From positions 186,001-250,000 of the forward strand of contig JADJZA010000001.1 of assembly GCA_016719385.1 (NCBI GenBank): a DNA stretch of 64,000 nucleotides, read 5' to 3'. Positions 1 to 10,347 of this stretch are shown piece after piece (the stretch's first letter is position 1; every line of letters starts with the position of its first letter). The stretch comes from Candidatus Microthrix subdominans. GTDB taxonomy: Bacteria > Actinomycetota > Acidimicrobiia > Acidimicrobiales > Microtrichaceae. Position numbers and translations under genes: made by a program. A model generated the notes under the pieces. It worked only from the letters and a program-made list of their open reading frames with translations. It did no database searches and was not told the origin of the DNA.

Positions 1-891
1 ATCGGCAAGGGTGACTCTCCGACCGCGATCGTCGTCGTCGCCCTGATCTTCAGCCTGGCCGGATTCGGGTTCAAGGTATCGGCGGTTCCTTTCCACGCCT
101 GGGCTCCCGACACCTACGAGGGTGCGCCCACCCCGATCACCGCCTTCCTCGCCGTCGCTTCCAAGACCGCCGGGTTCGCAGCCCTGATCCAACTGGTGTT
201 CATCGCCTTTGCCGAACGCAGCGATGTGGTGCAGCCGGTCATGTTCATCCTCGCGGCGTTGTCGATGACCGTCGGCAACCTCATCGCCCTGCGCCAGACC
301 AACGTCGTCCGCATGCTCGCCTACTCGGGCATCGCCCAGGCAGGGTTCATCCTGGCACCGTTTGCGGTCTATTCGGCCAACTCCGAGCTGGCCATGTCGG
401 CGATCGTCAGCTACCTGGTCATCTATGCCGCAATGAACCTCGGTGCATTCGCCTGCGTGATCGCCATCGCCCGCAAGACCGGCTCGGCCGAGCGGAGCAC
501 GTTCGGCGGCCTGTTCAGCTACGCCCCCGGTCTCGCCACGGTGTTCACCCTGTTTCTCGCTTCGCTGGTCGGCATGCCCCCACTCGGCGGTTGGTACGCC
601 AAGTTCTCGGTGATGAACGTTTTGGTCGGCGCCGGTACCGGCATGGGGTACGCGCTTGCGGTGATCCTGGCGGTCAACACGGCCATCGGTGCCTTCTATT
701 ACATGGCGGTGGCCCGAGCGATGTGGTTCGACGAGGCGCCCGACGGTGATGTGTCCCCGATCAAGGTGCCGGTGAACCTCATCGCCGCCATCGCCATCTG
801 CCTGGTGCTCACGGTGGTCACCGGCGTCCTGCCCGACCTTGTGACCCAGCTGAGCACGGTGCCGACCGTGGCGGCCGGGCTCGGCGGATAG
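1..891 (+). CDS. nuoN: NADH-quinone oxidoreductase subunit N, 3' part
   Basis: Membrane subunit of respiratory complex I, one of the antiporter-like proton-pumping subunits. The frame is open from the first base of the window, so the start lies upstream; about 296 residues remain. The segment FKVSAVPFHAWAPDTYEGAP followed by ASK is the conserved lysine-bearing core of NuoN/MrpD-type subunits, and many hydrophobic helices follow. It is normally the last gene of the nuo operon, which fits the different gene family that follows 11 bases later. Identification is firm; only the N-terminal part is missing. Confidence 0.95.
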   Translation: MGKGDSPTAIVVVALIFSLAGFGFKVSAVPFHAWAPDTYEGAPTPITAFLAVASKTAGFAALIQLVFIAFAERSDVVQPVMFILAALSMTVGNLIALRQTNVVRMLAYSGIAQAGFILAPFAVYSANSELAMSAIVSYLVIYAAMNLGAFACVIAIARKTGSAERSTFGGLFSYAPGLATVFTLFLASLVGMPPLGGWYAKFSVMNVLVGAGTGMGYALAVILAVNTAIGAFYYMAVARAMWFDEAPDGDVSPIKVPVNLIAAIAICLVLTVVTGVLPDLVTQLSTVPTVAAGLGG

Positions 892-902
892 CCGCCACGG
901 AG

Positions 903-2039
903 TTGTCGCAGCGGCCGGGTCGGCAGCTGGGCGCCGAAGCCGCCGCCGGCCTGCATCCTCGGTTGAGCGACGCGCTGGCCGGCGGGCTGCGCTTCGATCG
1001 CCTCTGGGACCTGGCGCTGTACGAGCCCGGGGTCGGGTTCTATGACACCGGCGGAGCGGCCGGCCGACGTGCAGATTTTCTCACCAGCGTCGAGCTGGGC
1101 CCGCTCTTCGGCGCCTGTCTCGCCCGCCGCCTGGACGCCCTTTGGGACGCGGCCGGTCGGCCCGACCGGTGGACGCTGGTCGATGCTGGCTCCGGGCCGG
1201 GCACTTTGGTGCGGGCGGTGGTCACAGCGCAACCCCGGTGCGCCGGGGCCCTCGACGTCGTGGTCGTCGAACGATCTGATGCGCAGCGTGAAGGTCACGT
1301 CAACCTGATCGAGTGGGCGGAGGAGCGCGACGTCGCGGTGGTCTCCCAGGAACAGCTGCCCGAGCGGGTGTGCGGGGTGATCGTCGCTCACGAGCTGCTC
1401 GACAACCTGGCCGCCCGGGTGGTGCAGCGCAACGGTGCACAGATCGAGGAACTTTGGGCCGGGGTGGCGCCGGTTGGCGGCGAGCCACCCCCGCCCGAAT
1501 CAAACGGCGCTGCGGTGGCGCTGTCATGGCGGCCGGTCGAGGCAGCCGACGCCGAGCGCCTTCGGTCGTTGCCCTGGTGGGGGGCGGTCCCCGAGCAGGC
1601 CCCTGTGCCCTGGAGTGAAGCGGGGCACCGTTGGGTGAACGATGCGCTCGGCCGGCTGGCGACGGGTGCGCTCCTGGTCGTCGACTACGGCACCCGAACC
1701 ACCGCCGAGGTGGCGGCCCGGGAGGGATGGTTGAGGACATACGCGCAGGGTGCGGTGGGCACCGACCCGGTCGAGGACCTGGGGCGCCGTGACCTGACGA
1801 GCGACGTGGCCTTCGATCAGCTGCCGCCCCCGGACCGCCTGAGCACCCAGGCCGAGGCGCTGGCCGCCTGGGGGATCGACGAGCTGGTCCGATCGGCGCG
1901 TCGGCGCTTGGATGAGCGGGCGGGGACGATGGACTTGGCCTGGGCCCGGGACACCTCGGTGCTCAACGAGGCGCCCGCGCTGATCGATCCGGCTGGACTA
2001 GGGGCATTTCTCGTCGCCGAGTGGGATGCCCGTGGTTAG
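903..2039 (+). CDS. SAM-dependent methyltransferase, COG1565/NDUFAF7 (MidA) family
   Basis: Predicted class I methyltransferase of 378 residues. The motif LVDAGSGPGTLVRAV (about residues 90-105) is the SAM-binding glycine loop, and VVAHELLDNLAARV and LLVVDYGTRT are typical of the COG1565 family. The mitochondrial member NDUFAF7 methylates an arginine of complex I subunit NDUFS2 during assembly. The gene starts with TTG only 11 bases after nuoN stops, so co-transcription with the complex I genes is likely and a role in complex I maturation is a reasonable inference. Its stop overlaps the start of the copper gene by 14 bases. Confidence 0.8.
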   Translation: MSQRPGRQLGAEAAAGLHPRLSDALAGGLRFDRLWDLALYEPGVGFYDTGGAAGRRADFLTSVELGPLFGACLARRLDALWDAAGRPDRWTLVDAGSGPGTLVRAVVTAQPRCAGALDVVVVERSDAQREGHVNLIEWAEERDVAVVSQEQLPERVCGVIVAHELLDNLAARVVQRNGAQIEELWAGVAPVGGEPPPPESNGAAVALSWRPVEAADAERLRSLPWWGAVPEQAPVPWSEAGHRWVNDALGRLATGALLVVDYGTRTTAEVAAREGWLRTYAQGAVGTDPVEDLGRRDLTSDVAFDQLPPPDRLSTQAEALAAWGIDELVRSARRRLDERAGTMDLAWARDTSVLNEAPALIDPAGLGAFLVAEWDARG

Positions 2040-3858
2040 CCCGGTGCCGGGCAGGCGGGAGTGGCCCGTCCGTCGGGCGAGGTTCTTTCACCGAGAAGAG
2101 CGGGCCGGGCGGGAGGTGTCCGGTCGTCGGATCGGGCGACGGCGCGGTGTGCTGCTTGTCGCTCTGGGCATACTCGCAGCGCTGTGGTGGGCAGCGCCGG
2201 CAGGGGCCCACGCCGAGCTGATCTCGACCACTCCCTCCCAGGGGGCGACCGTCGCGAAGGCACCCCCGGTGGTGGTCATGACCTACAGCGAAGGGGTCTC
2301 GGTCAGCAACGACGGGATCCGACTGCTCGACCCGGCCGGAGCGGTGGTCCCCCGAACCAAGGCGACCGCCGACGGTTCCGAGGTGCGCATCGACGTGCCC
2401 GATCTCAGCGACGAGGGCACCTATACCGTCGACTGGAAAGCGGTGTCCGCCGACGGCCACCCCATCCGCGGTGCTTGGACGTTCAACCTGGGAGCGGAAG
2501 GGGGCGGCGCCGACGTTGCGCTGGGCTCGACCGGCCAGTCTCCGGCGATCACCGCACTGCGCGCCGTCGGTCGCAGCGTGTCGTTCCTCGCTCTGTTTGT
2601 TCTGGCCGGTCAGCTTTTGTGGGCGGGTATCACCAGATGGCGGCCGTTGGTGGCCGCCGCCTGGGCCGGTGTCATCCTCGTGGTGGCCGCCGAGCTGTGG
2701 GCGGCGCTGGCCGGAGGAGCCTCCAACCCGGCGGCCGCCGCGCAGATCGTCCTCGGCACGCCGAGCGGGCGGTTTCTTGTTGCCACCGTGCTCTTGGTCG
2801 CCTACGGGCACCTCATGTGCCGGGCAGGGCGCCTCGGCAGTCGCAGCCTGGGGGTCGTGTGGACGAGTGTGGTTGTGGCCGCGGCGCTCGTCGGTCATGC
2901 CACGGTGCTGTCTCCTGTGGCGCTCAGCGCCTTCGGCACGGTGGCCCATGTCCTCGCCGCAGGGTTGTGGGTGTCGGCGCTCGTCTGGATGGCAGGTGTG
3001 TTGCCCGGTTGCGTTCGGCGAGTGGGCCTTGAGAGCCGAGCCTCGGACGCCCTGGCCTCTGGAGTCCCGCCATCGGCCGACTCGGCCGCTGCCCTCGCCG
3101 CTCACCGTGAGTTGCTTCGCCGAGCGGTGCGGTTCTCGCCGTGGGGGATGGGCGCAGTCGCGGTTCTGCTGGCAACCGGTGGCGCGCTGCTGTGGGTGCG
3201 CATCGGCGGTCCGGCGGGCCTGCTGACGTCGGGATACGGCCTGCTCGGCCTGGGAAAGCTGCTGGTGTTGGCCGGCGCAGTCGTGCTGGCGGCCAGGAAC
3301 CGGTGGGTGCTCATCCCTGCCCTGGCGAGCGCACTCCCCGAGCTGTCGACCGACGAGGCCGACGCCACGGCGGCCCGGCGCAGTGCTTCGGCCCTCCAAC
3401 GGGCGATTCATGCCGAGATGGTGCTGGTGGCGTGCGCAGTGGCACTGGGTGGCGTTCTCGGAGCGACGGCCCTGCCCAGGGACACGGCGGCCGACCCGGT
3501 CGGTCAGGCGGCGACGGCGGTCGGGGCCGAAGTGTTCAGCGAGGTGGCCGATTTTGGGCCCTACCAGGCCCAAGTGGAGATATCGCCGCGTCGGGTGGGC
3601 CCGAACGTCGCCCACGTCACCGTCGTCAATCCCGCCGGCCCGCCGCCGGACGACCTCAGCGGGTTGACCGTGTCGTTCACCTTGCCAGCCGCCGACCTCG
3701 GCCCGATCGAGCCGAAGCTGATCAAGCTCAACGACAGCCACATCACGGCCAACGATGTGGTCTTGACCGCGCCGGGGTTGTGGACGGTCACCGTCGACGC
3801 ACGCCGAGGTTCCGCCGAGTTTCTTCGGGCCACTTTCCAGGTGAACATCGACGGCTGA
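2026..3858 (+). CDS. CopC-CopD copper resistance fusion with C-terminal YtkA-like domain
   Basis: 610-residue membrane protein. A basic N-terminus and signal helix end at AGAHAEL, placing the CopC copper-ligand histidine at the mature N-terminus; TTPSQGATV and DGHPIRGAW are further CopC motifs. Multiple hydrophobic helices from about residue 175 to 480 form a CopD-type domain, and an extracytoplasmic YtkA-like beta domain fills about residues 500-610. CopC/CopD proteins bind copper at the cell surface and move it across the membrane. The ATG overlaps the preceding methyltransferase gene by 14 bases; the next gene carries a related beta domain, so the two probably act together. Confidence 0.85.
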   Translation: MPVVSPVPGRREWPVRRARFFHREERAGREVSGRRIGRRRGVLLVALGILAALWWAAPAGAHAELISTTPSQGATVAKAPPVVVMTYSEGVSVSNDGIRLLDPAGAVVPRTKATADGSEVRIDVPDLSDEGTYTVDWKAVSADGHPIRGAWTFNLGAEGGGADVALGSTGQSPAITALRAVGRSVSFLALFVLAGQLLWAGITRWRPLVAAAWAGVILVVAAELWAALAGGASNPAAAAQIVLGTPSGRFLVATVLLVAYGHLMCRAGRLGSRSLGVVWTSVVVAAALVGHATVLSPVALSAFGTVAHVLAAGLWVSALVWMAGVLPGCVRRVGLESRASDALASGVPPSADSAAALAAHRELLRRAVRFSPWGMGAVAVLLATGGALLWVRIGGPAGLLTSGYGLLGLGKLLVLAGAVVLAARNRWVLIPALASALPELSTDEADATAARRSASALQRAIHAEMVLVACAVALGGVLGATALPRDTAADPVGQAATAVGAEVFSEVADFGPYQAQVEISPRRVGPNVAHVTVVNPAGPPPDDLSGLTVSFTLPAADLGPIEPKLIKLNDSHITANDVVLTAPGLWTVTVDARRGSAEFLRATFQVNIDG

Positions 3859-3988
3859 GCGCCCCGTCCTGCCGGACGAGGGAGTGCTCCGAACTCAACC
3901 GTGGGCGCGTCTGTCCGGTCGGTCTGCACCCTCCCTGCTGGGTGATGGAGGTGAGGTATCGTCCGTCGGCGCCGAAGGGAGAACGTCG

Positions 3989-4744
3989 ATGAGTTCAGGT
4001 CGTTGGAGTATTGGGGCACTGCTGGTGGTGATGGCCACGTGTTTCGTGGCCATGGTCGGCCCGGCCGGAGCACACGGCCCGGAGGCCACGTTCACCCCGA
4101 TCACCCAGGAGCCGGTCGCTGACAAACTTGCGGCGAACCTGCGGGTCACCTTGATCTACGACAACGACGCCGAGCCGGTGGATGACGCCACCGTGCAGGT
4201 GATGCCCGTGGACCCGTCCGGCGCGGAGGGTGCTCAGGTCGCTCTTGCACGTGCGCCTGAACCAGGAACCTACGAAGGCACCGTTCCTGTCACCGCATCA
4301 GGTGACTGGACGTTCACGGTGACCTCGGCGGACCCCGAGGCGACACTCGATATCGGGGTTGCCATCCCCGAACCCGCACCGGCAACCACAGCCGCGCCGG
4401 CAACCACAGCCGCCCCGGCAACGGAAGCGGCGCCTACCTCTGCCGCACAGAAGGACCCACCGGTTGCGTCCAGCCTGCCGGACGGCAGCCCGACCACCGT
4501 GGCCGATACAGCGATCGTGTCCGACGACGCCCTGCCCGCCGAGAACGCCGATGAGGGGTCCTTCCCCTGGGGCATCGCCGTGCTGGTGGCGGTCGTTGCG
4601 GCCGGCGTGGCGATGGCGATGGCCTACGCCCTGCGCTCGAACAAGGACGACGCAGGTGAGGATGGATCTCTTGATCCGACCGGGCCCACCTCGGCAGACG
4701 GGGGGCCGCCGTCCGGGGAAACCCCGGGAGGCCCTGGCACCTAA
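3989..4744 (+). CDS. Secreted/membrane-anchored YtkA-like protein
   Basis: 251-residue extracytoplasmic protein. The chosen ATG follows a purine-rich site (GAAGGGAGAAC) and begins a clean signal peptide (SSGRW then a hydrophobic stretch ending GPAGAHG). Residues about 30-125 form a beta-sandwich-like domain similar to YtkA. A low-complexity Thr/Ala/Pro linker with repeated PATTA units leads to one membrane helix (WGIAVLVAVVAAGVAMAMAY) and an acidic, Gly/Pro-rich tail. Mature N-terminal histidine (HGPEATF) suggests metal binding. It follows the CopC-CopD fusion and is probably part of the same copper locus. The poly-G tract begins straight after the stop codon. Confidence 0.65.
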   Translation: MSSGRWSIGALLVVMATCFVAMVGPAGAHGPEATFTPITQEPVADKLAANLRVTLIYDNDAEPVDDATVQVMPVDPSGAEGAQVALARAPEPGTYEGTVPVTASGDWTFTVTSADPEATLDIGVAIPEPAPATTAAPATTAAPATEAAPTSAAQKDPPVASSLPDGSPTTVADTAIVSDDALPAENADEGSFPWGIAVLVAVVAAGVAMAMAYALRSNKDDAGEDGSLDPTGPTSADGGPPSGETPGGPGT

Positions 4745-4850
4745 GGGGGCCGGGGCCGCCCGGCGGCGCGGGGGGGGTGGTGGGGGGGGGGGGGGGGGCC
4801 CGGGGGGGGGGGTCCCCGCGGGGGGGGGGGGGCGCCGCGCGGCCCGGGGG
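4745..4850. other. Poly-G low-complexity tract, probable sequencing/assembly artefact
   Basis: About 106 bases made almost only of G with a few C and T, including G runs over 12 long. It sits exactly between two convergent genes, where a terminator hairpin would be expected. Nothing else nearby resembles it except the tract at 59731-59844. Two-colour Illumina chemistry reports loss of signal as G, so a filled gap is the simplest explanation. True sequence and length here should be treated as unknown. Confidence 0.75.
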
Positions 4851-5648
4851 TCAGCCCAGGTCGACCGAGAGCGTCAGCGCATCGGCCAGTCCGTCGTCGT
4901 CGACATGGCCCACCTGGAGACGTGAGGCCGCCAACGCTGTCGGGTCGGCATTTCCCATCGCCACGCCCCAGCCGACCGACTCCATGGCGCTCACGTCGTT
5001 TTGACCGTCACCGACCATCATCACCGCTTCCGGGCCGAAGCCCAAGCGGTGCGCCAGCTTGGCGATGGCGGTCGCTTTGGACACCCCCGCCTTGGTCACC
5101 GAGATGAACGCAGCATGGTCCAACGCCGGTGAGGTGGCAGCGGTGCCCTGGGCACCGGCGGGCACGGCAGCCAGCACGGCGTCGGTGTCCTCGATCGGCA
5201 CGACGAACTGCAGCCGCACCAGGGGGCCGGTGAGGTCGTCTCGGCTGCGGGGCTGGTGGGCGAGGCCCAGTAGGCCGGCGTGTTCGACTGCGAGTGGTTC
5301 CGTGGATGGGCAGGCAATCTCAAAGGCCGAGTAGTACTCGAGCACCCAGCCGTGCTCGACGGCCAGCCGCTCGCAGGCGGTGATCGTGGCTTCGTCGACG
5401 ACCTCGCCATCCACCTCCAGCGTCTCAGCGTTGATCAGCGCGGCCCCGGAGTGGAAGATGTGCCAGCCGGCGGGGTCGAGCCTGCGGGCGTAGTCCCACG
5501 TCGGGCCCACCGCCACCCGAGCAGTACAGATCGCCAGGTGCTGACCTCGGGCGATGGCGGCCTCGGCGGCCGTCCACACCCCGTCGGTCGGCACGCCGGA
5601 GCTGCCGAGCAGGGTGCCGTCGACGTCGATGCAGATCAGTGGGAGCAC
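4851..5648 (-). CDS. HAD-superfamily phosphatase (Cof-like)
   Basis: 265-residue haloacid-dehalogenase-type hydrolase, probably a small-molecule phosphatase. Motif I is CIDVDGTLLGSSG at the N-terminus and motif IV is VMMVGDGQNDVSAMES near the C-terminus, followed by the family-typical GWGVAMGNA. The C2-type cap lies between them. A longer upstream reading frame exists, but GTG at 5648 is preceded by GAGG with a 5-base spacer and places motif I at the very N-terminus as in homologues. The 3' end abuts the poly-G tract, yet the stop codon is intact. Confidence 0.8.
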   Translation of the reverse strand: MLPLICIDVDGTLLGSSGVPTDGVWTAAEAAIARGQHLAICTARVAVGPTWDYARRLDPAGWHIFHSGAALINAETLEVDGEVVDEATITACERLAVEHGWVLEYYSAFEIACPSTEPLAVEHAGLLGLAHQPRSRDDLTGPLVRLQFVVPIEDTDAVLAAVPAGAQGTAATSPALDHAAFISVTKAGVSKATAIAKLAHRLGFGPEAVMMVGDGQNDVSAMESVGWGVAMGNADPTALAASRLQVGHVDDDGLADALTLSVDLG

Positions 5649-5977
5649 GGGTTCCTCAATGTGGGCTGGCGGCTCGGTTGTTATGGCGCTGGCCGAGCCG
5701 GGGGTGGGGGATCGAGAGGCAGGCTCCATTGCCTCGGTGGCACCCGTCAAACCCGGGGTTCGCAGGCGTAGGCTCGCTCGACGTTCAACCGGGTGCTGAA
5801 ACCAACCCGGGCCTCGAGCGTCGGCGGTCGTCGAAGAACCGTGGTGCGAGAGTCGGACCGCCGAGTTATGCATCACCACCATGCGAAAGCCACCGGTCCG
5901 ACTTCTGCATGCTGTCTGGAAGTCGATCCCATGACGCTGCCGGTATGGTGCAGGGGAAGGCCAGACGAGGGGGACAC
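5649..5977. promoter_or_regulatory. Divergent intergenic region with 10-bp inverted repeat upstream of acs
   Basis: A 329-base region without a convincing gene separates the divergent HAD and acs genes. It holds a perfect inverted repeat, AGTCGGACCG at 5851-5860 and its complement at 5894-5903, 33 bases apart. A TATGGT hexamer at 5944-5949 is a candidate -10 element for acs. A ribosome-binding site (GAGGGGG) lies just before the acs ATG. What binds the repeat cannot be told from sequence alone. Confidence 0.35.
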
Positions 5978-7978
<2,001 letters not shown>

Positions 7979-7994
7979 GCGGCGCCCCGACGCT

Positions 7995-8690
7995 TTAGCG
8001 GCGGGCCTCCTGGGCGATGCGTTTCTGAGTAGCCGCCCAGGAGCAGATCGGGCAGGTGGTGAGGTCGTGGTGTCGGGCGGGGCAGTACTCCCGCCCGAAA
8101 TAGATGATCTGCAGGTGGCGTCGGTTCCACGTGTCCCGGGGAAACACCGCCTTCAGGTCGGCCTCGGTCTTCTCGACCGTCGTTCCGTTGGACAGCCCCC
8201 ACCGGGCCGCCAGCCGGTGAATATGGGTGTCGACCGGAAAAGCCGGCACCCCGAACGACGCGGCCATCACCACGCCGGCGGTCTTGTGACCGACGCCGGC
8301 GAGTGACTCGAGGAACTCAAACGTCGGGATGAGTTCCCCGCCGGCCTCGACGATCTGGTGGGCCATCGTCGACAGGTTGCGGGTCTTGGTCGGGGCAAGG
8401 CCGATCTGTCGGATCAGCCCAAGGATCTCGTCGGGGTCGAGCGCGGCCATCTCCTCTGGTGTCGACGCCCGGTCGAAGAGCGCCGGGGTGATCTCGTTCA
8501 CCTTTTTGTCGGTGGTCTGCGCCGACAGGGCCACCGCCACCAGCAGCGTGTAGGGGTTGCGGTGATCGAGCGGGATCGGCGGTTCCGGGTAGAGCCGATC
8601 GAGGATCTCGCCGATCCGATCGGCCTTGTCACTGCGTCTCATGGTGACCACAGGGAGGGCAAGTCGAAGCAGCCGGTTCATCGGTTGCAC
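7995..8690 (-). CDS. nth: Endonuclease III (DNA glycosylase/AP lyase)
   Basis: 231-residue base-excision-repair glycosylase for oxidised pyrimidines. The helix-hairpin-helix LAGVGHKTAGVV carries the catalytic lysine and FPVDTHIHRLA the catalytic aspartate. The C-terminal iron-sulfur region is unusual: the cysteines are C203, C213 and C216 (C-x9-C-x2-C), and no fourth cysteine follows, whereas classical enzymes use C-x6-C-x2-C-x5-C. The cluster may be altered or absent. GTG at 8690 is the longest start; an internal ATG at 8642 (MRRSDKADRIGE) is an alternative closer to the usual length. Confidence 0.9.
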   Translation of the reverse strand: MQPMNRLLRLALPVVTMRRSDKADRIGEILDRLYPEPPIPLDHRNPYTLLVAVALSAQTTDKKVNEITPALFDRASTPEEMAALDPDEILGLIRQIGLAPTKTRNLSTMAHQIVEAGGELIPTFEFLESLAGVGHKTAGVVMAASFGVPAFPVDTHIHRLAARWGLSNGTTVEKTEADLKAVFPRDTWNRRHLQIIYFGREYCPARHHDLTTCPICSWAATQKRIAQEARR

Positions 8691-8776
8691 ACTCCCGCAG
8701 GGACGGCTGCTCGACCAACCCGGGAGCGCTCTCAGTTCGATGCCTGCAGGCTCAGCAACCGGGGCAGACTGATGCC

Positions 8777-9625
8777 GTGCTCAACAACCTCAAGACCGCT
8801 GCATTGCTGGCCGGCCTCGCCGGGCTGCTGATGGCCATCGGGTCGTTCTGGGGGCAGTCGGGCCTGATGATCGCGTTCGGCATGTCGGTGGTGATGATCG
8901 GCGGCAGTTACTGGTTCTCCGATCGACTCGCCATCGCATCGGCGCGGGCCAAGCCGGTCCCCGAGGGTGCGCTTCCCGAATACCGCCAGATCATGACCGA
9001 GCTGACCACCGCCGCCGAGATCCCCATGCCGGGGTTGTTCGTGAGCCCCAACCCTCAGCCCAACGCCTTTGCCACGGGCCGCAACCCGCACCACGCCGCG
9101 GTGTGTGTCACCGAAGGGCTGTTGCAGGCGCTCACCTGGGAGGAGATCCGGGGGGTGCTCGCCCACGAGCTCGCCCACGTCCGCAACCGTGACATCTTGA
9201 CCAGCTCCGTCGCAGCTGCGGTCGCCTCGACCATCACGTTCGCAGCGCGGATGGCAATGTGGGGAGCGATGTTCGGTGGGGGTGGTGGCGGTGGGCGTGA
9301 CCGAAACGGAGGCGGCCTGGAGCAACTGGCGATGATCATCCTCGGACCGATCGCCGCAGCGCTGATCCAGATGGCGATCAGCCGCAACCGCGAGTTTGCC
9401 GCCGATGCCTCGGCGGCCAAGCTGCTGGGGACCGGCGAACCGCTGGCCCGAGCGCTGGACAAGCTGGACCTGTACTCCCAGCGGATCCCTGCGGACATCA
9501 ATCCAGCGCAGGCGCAGGCCTACATAGTCAACCCCCTGCGACGCGGCGGGATGGCGAGCCTGTTCTCCACCCACCCCCCGGTCGAGGAACGGATCTCGCG
9601 CCTGCGGGGTGGGTCATGGGCCTGA
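8777..9625 (+). CDS. htpX: HtpX-type M48 membrane metalloprotease
   Basis: 282-residue membrane-bound zinc protease for quality control of membrane proteins. Two N-terminal helices (LLAGLAGLLMAIGSFW and LMIAFGMSVVMIGG) precede the catalytic motif VLAHELAHVRNRD (HExxH, about residue 130). The third zinc ligand is the Glu of NREFAADASAAKL. A glycine-rich loop (GGGGGGGRDRNGGG) and another hydrophobic segment lie between them. The C-terminal FSTHPPVEERISRL is the usual family ending. The start is GTG. The preceding gene nth is divergent, so it has its own promoter. Confidence 0.92.
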   Translation: MLNNLKTAALLAGLAGLLMAIGSFWGQSGLMIAFGMSVVMIGGSYWFSDRLAIASARAKPVPEGALPEYRQIMTELTTAAEIPMPGLFVSPNPQPNAFATGRNPHHAAVCVTEGLLQALTWEEIRGVLAHELAHVRNRDILTSSVAAAVASTITFAARMAMWGAMFGGGGGGGRDRNGGGLEQLAMIILGPIAAALIQMAISRNREFAADASAAKLLGTGEPLARALDKLDLYSQRIPADINPAQAQAYIVNPLRRGGMASLFSTHPPVEERISRLRGGSWA

Positions 9626-9689
9626 GCAACAGCCCCTGGGCCGGCATCGGAGTTGTGGCGAGTGCCCCGGGCCGTCGTAGCGTACGACG

Positions 9690-10292
9690 ATGACTTCAGC
9701 GATGATCGTGTCCACCTCCAGCGTGAAGCGAGGCTTGGTGGCTGCTGTCGCTGTCGGCGCCCTGCTGCTGGCCGGCTGCAGCGACGATGGCGACGATGCC
9801 GCCAAGGGCGACACGTCGAGCGAGACCACCGTCGCCGGCGACAGTGTGTCCGAGACGACCGCCGCGGCCAGCGAGACAACCGCGAAGGATGACGGTTCCT
9901 CGGCGACGTCGGCACCTGAACGCAAGCCCAATATTGAGGGCTTCTGCAAAGCGCTCACCGACGTGGCCAACCAGACCGCAGGCGACCAGGATTACGGCCA
10001 GTTGCAGGCGACCGCGCCTGACGAGGTCGCACCGCTGGTCGACACGCTCGCCAAGGCAGCCAACGAGGCGGCGTCGACCGAGCAGCCCAGCGCCGAACTG
10101 CAAGAACGCGGTATCCGCTCGGTGGTCGGCGTGACGATCTTCGCCATCGATGAGTGCCCCGATGCGTCGGGCCTGATCGAGGCGATCGGCATCGACGAGA
10201 ACGGGGTCGAGGTCCTCAAGAAGTACTCGGTTGCGGACGTTGAGGACGATGCCAAGTGGAAAGAAATCTACGCCGAGATCCAGCAGGGCTGA
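9690..10292 (+). CDS. Predicted lipoprotein, first of a tandem pair
   Basis: 200-residue exported protein of unknown function. The N-terminus has basic residues, a hydrophobic stretch and the lipobox LLLAGC, so it should be lipid-anchored outside the membrane. A Ser/Thr/Asp-rich linker follows, then an alpha-helical domain beginning EGFCKALTDVANQ. TAGCGT at 9678-9683 lies six bases before the ATG, suggesting a leaderless transcript and supporting this start. The next gene encodes a paralogue with the same FC...D(Y/F)G.L.A.AP(D/E)EV pattern. Confidence 0.65.
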   Translation: MTSAMIVSTSSVKRGLVAAVAVGALLLAGCSDDGDDAAKGDTSSETTVAGDSVSETTAAASETTAKDDGSSATSAPERKPNIEGFCKALTDVANQTAGDQDYGQLQATAPDEVAPLVDTLAKAANEAASTEQPSAELQERGIRSVVGVTIFAIDECPDASGLIEAIGIDENGVEVLKKYSVADVEDDAKWKEIYAEIQQG

Positions 10293-10347
10293 GGTTCGAC
10301 CCTTGTTTCACCCCGTTGCCGAGTGCCAGGGCCGTCGAGGCAGCCGG

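Noticed and set aside
1963..3741. 592-residue antisense reading frame over the copper fusion gene
   Set aside because: Arg/Gly/His-rich shadow; the plus strand has signal peptide and CopC/CopD motifs.
4745..4850. G-quadruplex regulatory element
   Set aside because: Runs are too long and irregular, and the tract replaces the expected terminator; an artefact explains it and the similar tract at 59731 better.
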